Below are positions 57,155-64,000 of a stretch of DNA of 64,000 bases, piece by piece. Under the pieces are notes generated by a model that had not been told where the DNA came from, made no database searches, and worked only from the letters and a program-made list of their open reading frames with translations. The position numbers and the translations under genes are program-made. The stretch covers positions 4,650,001 through 4,714,000 of the forward strand of contig JAVHJL010000001.1 in assembly GCA_036971715.1 (NCBI GenBank), given 5' to 3'. This DNA is from Arthrobotrys musiformis (Eukaryota > Ascomycota > Orbiliomycetes > Orbiliales > Orbiliaceae). Position 1 is the first letter of the stretch, and each line of letters starts with the position of its first letter.

Positions 57155-58580
57155 GGATGCATATGTGACCCCCAGGTCACTTCGCAGTTGCTACCATCGC
57201 TAAGTTTTAGCCTTGTCTGCCCATATGGCCACACACACCAACATAAAAAATTAGGAATCTTTTTTCCGCAAGTTGCTACGTCAACGAGCAAAGACAGAAA
57301 CGCCGCACTACAAAGCCTCGAATTCATAAAAACTCATGCTCACTGATCATGACAGCCTCGAATTCGCTAAAACTACTGACATATATCGTCCGTAGTTTTT
57401 GACTCATTCAACAATCTCATCTACGATGTGCATCAGTACAAGAACCCCCTTCAAACCAAGGAACGAGACCACTTTAAGTCCCAGGCCAGGAACAACTCTT
57501 ATGGATCGTATCTCTAGGTTTTGAATTCAATACCAACTAACTAGAACAACCAAGGAGTCCTCGGTGTACACGCATCTAGCCTTAGGGATTAACGACAAGA
57601 TACACAGGCGACAATTAATACAATTGTGCAGGTTAATCAAATATAACCTTCCATCCTACAACTTGGAGAAACGTCAACTCTGGCTCTGGAAGCGGAACAA
57701 CCTTCAGCCCTTCGTTCGAACCCCACCGGCATATCCATCGGCATATCATAGATATATCATATATAAAAATTATAGACTTCAATCAAACTTCGGCAACAGT
57801 TGGATGGATTGATCGACCTACGCTGACACACGAACCACCAACATTGCAGCCGAAGGATATCTAACACATTTGAAGCTTTTGAGGCTTTGGAGACAAAAGT
57901 TGCCGATACTTGATCAATATCAAGCTCAAACGGCAAAGACAAAACTATAGGATATGTTTCTGTTCAACGGTCGAGATAAAAAAAAGGGATAAAGCCGCTC
58001 GAACGGAGTCAGGAAGCTTCCAAGTTGGGCCCAAATCGATGGTATAGCTAATTCGGAACACCAGGGTCAGATGCGTCCGATTGGGGGAAACTGCATCTAA
58101 ATTCAAAATTGAAAAGATGCTCGGCCTCGTACGGAAGGGAAATATTCGGAATTCAGCTTTCTACTAGGCCATCCCGAGGATCTTGTCGGATATCACACAC
58201 ACCATGGTCGAGCCCCACTTCTGCGCCACGGTGTGGCAACGTTCCGCAAACCAGGAGGGCCTGACGGGCTCAATATCCAGTCCCAGCCAGTTTCTCGAAG
58301 GGACCTACCAGGGGTGCTTCTCGGTAAAAGGGCCAATGAAATCTAAGGTTGCAACACAATTTTTCCAGGAATGAACCTCGATCGAGTCTCTCAATGCTAA
58401 ACCTCGAGACTTGGAACTAGTTCCAACACCAAGGAAGCTTCAACGCATCTTATTCACAACATGCAACTGTATGTACATACATGTACACTCGTTTCATCCG
58501 AACTGTCGAATACAGTCCTGCTTCCCACCAGTTCCTATATCCTTTGCCTCCTCTCCGGGATCGAATACCTACCATAGAGT

Positions 58581-59829
58581 ATGGATCATGCTCAGGTGTC
58601 CTCTCAAGATATCAGCATCCTGGGTATGTCTATAGTCTATTTTTATCTCTGCATCTGTCAGCCTTGCTGAGACTAGTGTCATAGTCTAGCATCGATGCAC
58701 TCTCATCTATCTGAGTTACTAGGGTACAAATTTCCTAATGGCTAACATGACCTTTGTGAGCCTCAACTAGGTCTGGATGAGGAGGAATTTTTTAATTTTG
58801 GCCTCGGAGAAACTGATGTGGACGCCCCATGGGTTAGCTGGCAAGACCAAACTGTACCAGAATCCCAGTTTGATCAAGGTCGGTGAACCCCCGCTCCCGA
58901 GATTTGACTATTAATTTATTAATTATGACTTGTAACTAGCCTTTCAAATTGACCCGAGCGACCCAAATCTGATTGGCTCCCTAATAGCAACCGTACGCAA
59001 CCCTCATACTTCGATTGCAGTATCTCCTCCTCGCAATATCCCTTCCACAGCACCCGCAAATACCCAAGCGGAGCAACCCGACCCGGAAAGCCCGACACCA
59101 TCGCAAAAGCGAAAGAAGAACAAACCCAACCCGGCCGGCCATAAAAGCAAACGCCAAACCTTGATCAATTACCACTGCCCCGAATCTTCATGCGGGGAGG
59201 GATTCTCAAGCTTGCGGCTTCTAGGCGACCACATGAGGCGTATCCACGGGCTGAAAGGATTTAAATGCGATAACTGCGAAAGGAGAGTCACAAGGTATGA
59301 CAACCTCGAAAGCCACAAAAAGACTTGTAGGTCACTCTCGGCTGCTTCTTCCACTACCGCTGCCCCAGCGGTCAATCGCTCTGGCAAGATGAGGGGCCAA
59401 AGAGTCTCTGTTAGAGACATCACCTTGCAACCAGAGCCGATTCGACCTCTCCCTCGGCCCAGTTCGAACAAAAGCTTCTTGAATAATAGCTTTGAGGGGG
59501 CGGCTATATCCACCCTATCACTAAGGGAGATCAGCGGCGCGCACTCACCCCATGCTCCCCAACCAGCAAAACCTCCAACCGGACCCAACAACCTTGGCCA
59601 AGGGGTGCCCAAAGGCGCTACGGAAGCCAACCGCAGCCCCCACCCTGCTGCAGGCGTGCCTCGCGCGAGTTCGGCAACCGGGCCGGCATTTGAAGTTCAG
59701 GCCCTCAAGGCCCAACTCGCCGAGGTCCTAGCTCAGCTTGAGGAAGCCAAACTGGAGGCCTCCCATTGGAAGAAAAGCTTTTTCGGTTTGCAAAGGAAAT
59801 TTGACGTTAGCAATGTCTATACACACTAG
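58581..59829 (+). CDS. Double zinc-finger protein D (C2H2 + C2HC) with coiled-coil C-terminus
   Basis: Exons 58581-58623, 58771-58878 and 58940-59829 join in frame to 346 residues. The introns are 147 and 61 nt, both phase 1. The start gives MDHAQVSSQDISILGLDEEE, and exon 2 continues with an acidic FFNFGLGETDVDAPWVSW. The second intron follows FDQ, matching the RPDQ/KPDQ junctions of paralogues A and C. A basic segment (SQKRKKNKPNPAGHKSKR, a likely nuclear signal) precedes the fingers at about residues 128-182. These are C-x4-C...H-x4-H (YHCPESSCGEGFSSLRLLGD) and C-x2-C...H-x3-C (CDNCERRVTRYDNLESHKKT, ending C). The C-terminus is a coiled coil, LKAQLAEVLAQLEEAKLEAS, then HWKKSFFGLQRKF. This is the most complete member of the family and probably intact. 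Confidence 0.8.
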
Positions 59830-62800
59830 CACACAAGTGTTTTTGCATGTATCCCATGACAGCGTTTGTTCTTCGTTTTTCTACTCCTGCGTTCAGCGAC
59901 GTAGCGGATTGCTGTAATTTAGCGACGGGGGGTTTTCTCCCCTTTTGGTTGGCGAGTACAGGATAGGTTCGGATTGGCTTCGGGATCGGGTGTTTGGGCG
60001 AGTTCGGCAGCGCTCAATTGATGGTATTAGGCTAGGGATTTTGATTTAACACCCACTTTCTTCACTTCCCCCCCCCTTCTTCTTTCATGTACCAATTTTT
60101 TTTTTTACATACACAATGACGTACCCTTTAAGCGTAAATTAAGCGTAAAATTTACGGTATCTTGTCGCATCCCTAGCTCCATCTGGCTCAGCTCAGCGAT
60201 ATCCAACTACTAGCCCGCGAACTCCGTTCCAATTCCAACGTTGAGCAACACAAGCTCGCGAAGTTGGTCGTTCAGACGTTACACCATCGATGAAGCCGAC
60301 TAGACCGCTTTCGTGATAAAGTTCAGCCTTGTTTTGTGTAACACAACACAACAACACACGCCCGTGTTGCAATTTTGTATCTCCAACACACCGATCTAGG
60401 ATGATCGATTCTTAAGCGATTCTATGAAGATCCATGACCTGGCTTTTTTCGATCTACTTTGTAGTGGGTTTATGCTAGACTATGCCACGTCTTAATTCCG
60501 TTGCAATTATTGGGCGATCTACGGCCATTCATTTTTTTGGGCTAGATTGGCAGTGGAATACATGCGTGGGACTTTTGCGTGGCGGTTCGCTTTATCGCTT
60601 TCAATTTTAAGCCCCCCCGGCTCTTTCTTTCGTATGTATTATGTGGGCAAGGGACAATCGATAGTAAATGAAATACCAATAAGTTTCTTCCAATATCATT
60701 TGATAGTCCAGGGAAAGCCACCCTCATGGTCAGAAAACAATCGAATTGGGGATTCGCCCGGCTTTCAAGTTAAGTTATCAATGACCCCTTGGATTTAAAC
60801 CAAATACATTTACTCACACCTCGATATAAAAGTACCTACCTACCTATTAAGGTCATTTGCTACTTGTAAGTGCCTAAGTCGATATGCACAGGTGCGGATT
60901 ATATTAACGGTTCGGGCGGATATCCCGGATTCGAGGCTAGGATATCCCTTTGTGACGTCTGGGAACGAGACTACTTTCGCCTTTCTAGTTCACAATAGCG
61001 TGGAAGATAACTAAAACCAAGCTACATCTTGCAGCAAGGCCGGATATCCTCGAGACTAGGGATATCCCATGGATAGTTTTGAAGACACGCTCTGAGAACT
61101 CATATCCCCTATTTACCTAAGCTAGAAAGACTAAAATCATATTTTCAGCAATTCTGTGCGTGCGTATTTATTTTTAAGAGTACAAAAGGCATATCTATCT
61201 TTAGCATACACAACTCCTAATCTCAAGCTCCCACGACATTCTCAGCCCGTCGAAGAACGTCTGTCCCACCCCTGCTATCTACCTATTTCATCTTCCTATC
61301 TATCACGCACGATCCATATTCCGGGTTTACCCCCGTTAGACTTTAAATTTTATAACTACAAGTACACCAATTAATCCAGTAATCTCCGTGTAACTCGCAT
61401 GGATATCCCAGCCCACAACCCCTGCGATATCCCAAAGTTCCTTAACTACGGCTCCCCTAAAAACTCCCCATCCCTAGTCTAAACCACCGTCCAACAAATA
61501 TGAGCTTTTTGGGGTCGAAGTTGCCTCCGTAACCCCGCGTCAAACCGCCTTTATAAAAAGGTCCTCCATGTCATTGTTTTACACACCGCGCCACAAATGG
61601 GAGCTTGAGGAGGGCGGATGTTTGGTAAAGCAAGACGGACGAAATTGTGGGTGGATGTTGACTCGGTCACCCCACGCCGTCCTGCTTCAACATCTGCACC
61701 TTATAAACCACCTGTCAACTCCAACGTAGCTGTTGCTCACGTTGTTTGACTAGCCACCCGTCAAAATGTTTCGTTCTGTAGTCGTGCCTTAGGTTGCATG
61801 ACGATGGCACCACTCCATAGTGATAATCTTTGCCCCATCTACCCCTCCTTTCCAGGTAGGGGCCCATAAAACCTTCACCCGTATTTTTCTTCTTCGAATT
61901 CAAGAATAAAGGGCGTCGATATATTAGGCGGCAAACTCGTAAAACATTCGGCAGCTTGTACGCCCCAAGTTATTCCGGACATTCTGTTGAAATAACTAAA
62001 GCAGGCCTGTCGTCGAGAGCCCGGCATAATTCAGGCTCATCTCCAGGCCTCCCCCACACCGTATGGGGTTTGCAAAAATCTTTCGGGACGGCTACGGTCC
62101 CTCGGAGACCAGCCCGCCGCCCGAGGAAAATGACAAAAATCACAACGTCGGTGATTAGAATACCGCCTTGACGTCGTGGGGTAGGGTTCGTTCTCTTGAG
62201 AACGACCCATCTGCTTCCCATATTCCACCAAACCCCACGCTCGTTAGGGTGGACGTCGAGCGCTTCCAGCGCAAAATGAATAACGATGCGCAAAAGACGT
62301 GCGGACGCCGAGGATCTATTCTTAACGACATGGAATCTCGTCCATATCGGCAATGTTCTAAAACGAAAACCTCATTAGTTTTATAGAACCCGAAAAAGAA
62401 GTTTATAGCAGTGTGTCATACCTGACGCATAAATGCGTCTAAGAAGTATTGCGCGTGCCTAAACTAGCCCATAAAGTGGCCAAATCCACACCCTTTCCGT
62501 TCAATAAATACCCTAAAAGCACTAAAAAGGCTTTCGATGACATCCTGAGATCTAAACAACTCTTCGAATGGAATTTCATCAATCTCAGCCATCTTCACAT
62601 CTTCTAAAAACCCCCAAAATATTAGAATCCCGCAAAACAGTAGGTGGATAATCGTCTACCGTACCTTTTGTGTGGAAACTGAGACCGGCTGGAAATAAAT
62701 GCCGCCTCATCGCCTCGAAAAGTCTCCACCGCCAACGCCACAGTACCGACACACAAAACCCTGGCCCCGGGTTCTACCCAACCCGAGGGCCACCTCCCCT

Positions 62801-62917
62801 ATCGACTCAAGTCCTGACGCTCCAAGCGAACAGGACAAAGGTCGAAAAGGGGAGGTTCAAGCCATCTAGACGAACCCGTTCTATGCGGCACATATGCTCG
62901 TACCGCCAGTCCCAAGA
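59830..62917. other. Gene-poor region, 3.1 kb
   Basis: One exon-like piece at 60180-60292 follows an acceptor (catccctag) and reads LAQLSDIQLLARELRSNSNV then EQHKLAKLVVQTLHHR before a stop. It could be a lost or alternative last exon. A dispersed-motif copy is at 60951-60971. A plus-strand frame near 62030-62150 (GFAKIFRDGYGPSETSPPPE) is short and unsupported. Nothing else seen. Confidence 0.3.
60951..60971 (+). repeat. Dispersed GGGAACGAGAC motif copy
   Basis: tgtgacgtctgggaacgaga, preceded by gattcgaggctagg at 60928. Confidence 0.6.
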
Positions 62918-63259
62918 TTAGAAGTGTTTTGGGACGTTGGGCTTTCGGCCGTCGTATATCGATCTGTCGATGGTTGCATCAACGACTAGTCTCCAAATGG
63001 ATCTTTTTTCTTCTGTCCGTATCTTAACACAATAAATTCGGTATCGATCGTATAGCCAACCGCCAGCCCCCCGGGAGGATGCTTCTTTTTCTGACCATAT
63101 CTTCTCCCAGAGGCGAGCGGTGGCCCCAATGCCAATTTGGGGTATGCGCCTCGTGAAAGGCGTGGAAGCCCTCCTCCAATTACCGCAGAAACTATTTCTA
63201 TGGCGAATAGTTGCATCAGCGCCGTATTTTATAAACATAGATATGATTTGAAGGTACAT
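62918..63259 (-). pseudogene. Ankyrin-repeat remnant
   Basis: The minus-strand frame starts YLQIISMFIKYGADATIRHR, the second half of an ankyrin repeat (L-x-x-LI-x-x-GADAN-like). The rest of the frame has no further repeat. Upstream, the same strand is broken by stops. Probably a decayed fragment of an ankyrin gene. Confidence 0.35.
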
Positions 63260-64000
63260 ACCCGACTAAGCATATTTCTGTACCTTGCCAACCCCGCAAT
63301 GCGCGGGGTGGCAGCGACAGCAACAGCCCCGTCTAAATCCCATACGTAAGGAGACTTCATCCAAACAAGTCTTCTTCTAAACGCCAGAGAGTATCATCGG
63401 TTGGGGCACATTGTTGAATGTAACCTATTCACCAATATCAGCAAAAGTAACTCAAAACCATAAAACCCTCGATCCACTCACCCCTTCACAAACCACAACC
63501 ATGGGTAGTTGGTAAAGCTACCTTCCATGACTCCGTCTCGAACCCCAACGAGAGTCCGATTCCAGCATCATCCTCTCCACACATAATCGGGGAGATCTGA
63601 TCATCTACCCCGCCATTTCTGTAGTAATAACGTGTCTTAAAGACGCCACGATATAGAGAGCTTTGTTATGGTACCGGGTATGCACGGAACCTCATTCTTC
63701 GTACGGGGCGGTGTTAACTCCATTCTTTCGTGAATATTCAACGATCTACCCCTAGTAATTCAGCCCACCCCATATCTCACTAGATTTTCCTATAGAGTCT
63801 TCGAGAGTCGGATACGAGACGACGTTGGGTAAAGACAATAGAAAAGACCCCCTGTCGAAAACAGGAAGGAAGAAAGCCAAGGGAATCGTGGCGGTGCCAA
63901 AAGTGGAGTCTTGAAGGACCATGGTAATGTATCCTTATCAACCATAACATATCGAAGTGGCACATGGCCTTGGCACGACGGAGATTGCCAGAAAATTAAC
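63260..64000. other. Right end of window, no gene seen
   Basis: Only short frames. No repeats or motifs that I can support. Confidence 0.3.

Larger units (their letters stand above)
55601..58580. other. Gene-poor region, 3 kb
   Basis: No supported gene. A 61-residue minus-strand frame at 56757-56942 (MTESSVAVKPARKALATPKL) has an ATG and reasonable composition but nothing else. Repeats listed separately: the second copy of the ~160-bp dispersed repeat and a short 10-bp tandem repeat. An (AT)n tract is at about 56420-56435. Confidence 0.3.

Noticed and set aside
57710..57740. GTTCGAACCCC word suggesting a tRNA B box
   Set aside because: No A box at the right distance upstream and no acceptor-stem complementarity. 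No other tRNA candidates were found on reading.
61970..62353. 127-codon minus-strand frame near the right end
   Set aside because: Opposite-strand frames are equally open and no domain or start context supports either.

Overview
The window reads as nuclear DNA of a filamentous ascomycete (Pezizomycotina). The evidence is short introns (about 50-150 nt) with GT..AG ends and CTAAC/CTAAT-type branch points, a CFEM-type cysteine-rich protein, and a NACHT-WD40 NOD-like receptor of the kind typical of these fungi. The species cannot be fixed from the sequence alone. All gene models below were spliced by eye; for the main ones the exon lengths sum to whole codons and the joined reading frame stays open.

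The left 27 kb is ordinary gene-dense euchromatin. It holds a mitochondrial aspartyl-tRNA synthetase (minus), an AP180/Yap180 clathrin adaptor with an ANTH domain and NPF motifs (plus), two related secreted proteins in tandem (minus), a decayed F-box-like gene, a long low-complexity acidic protein, a small single-membrane-span protein, a CFEM-like surface protein, a 101-residue orphan, a type II membrane glycosyltransferase resembling alpha-1,6-fucosyltransferases, and the alpha-N-terminal protein methyltransferase Tae1/NTMT1. Several neighbours are convergent pairs with short shared 3' regions.

From about 27.3 kb to the right end the character changes. Genes are sparse, repeats of several families appear, and gene remnants are common. 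This part contains a MITE-like element with terminal inverted repeats, a decayed multi-exon gene beside it, and a sesA-like/NACHT/WD40 receptor with one apparent frameshift and a short repeat family inside its coding sequence. It also contains a degenerate 26-bp minisatellite, two other repeat arrays, a pair of diverged copies of a roughly 160-bp dispersed repeat, and an ankyrin remnant.

The most striking feature of the right half is a family of four paralogous small proteins at 44.1, 46.6, 52.5 and 58.6 kb. Each carries one C2H2 finger followed by one C2HC finger, the coding sequence is interrupted by a phase-1 intron upstream of the fingers, and most end in a coiled coil. They lie on both strands, kilobases apart, in otherwise gene-empty repeat-rich DNA. 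I do not recognise the family by name. It is the best candidate here for an undescribed system: a mobile, expanding or rapidly evolving set of DNA-binding or silencing factors near an NLR gene.
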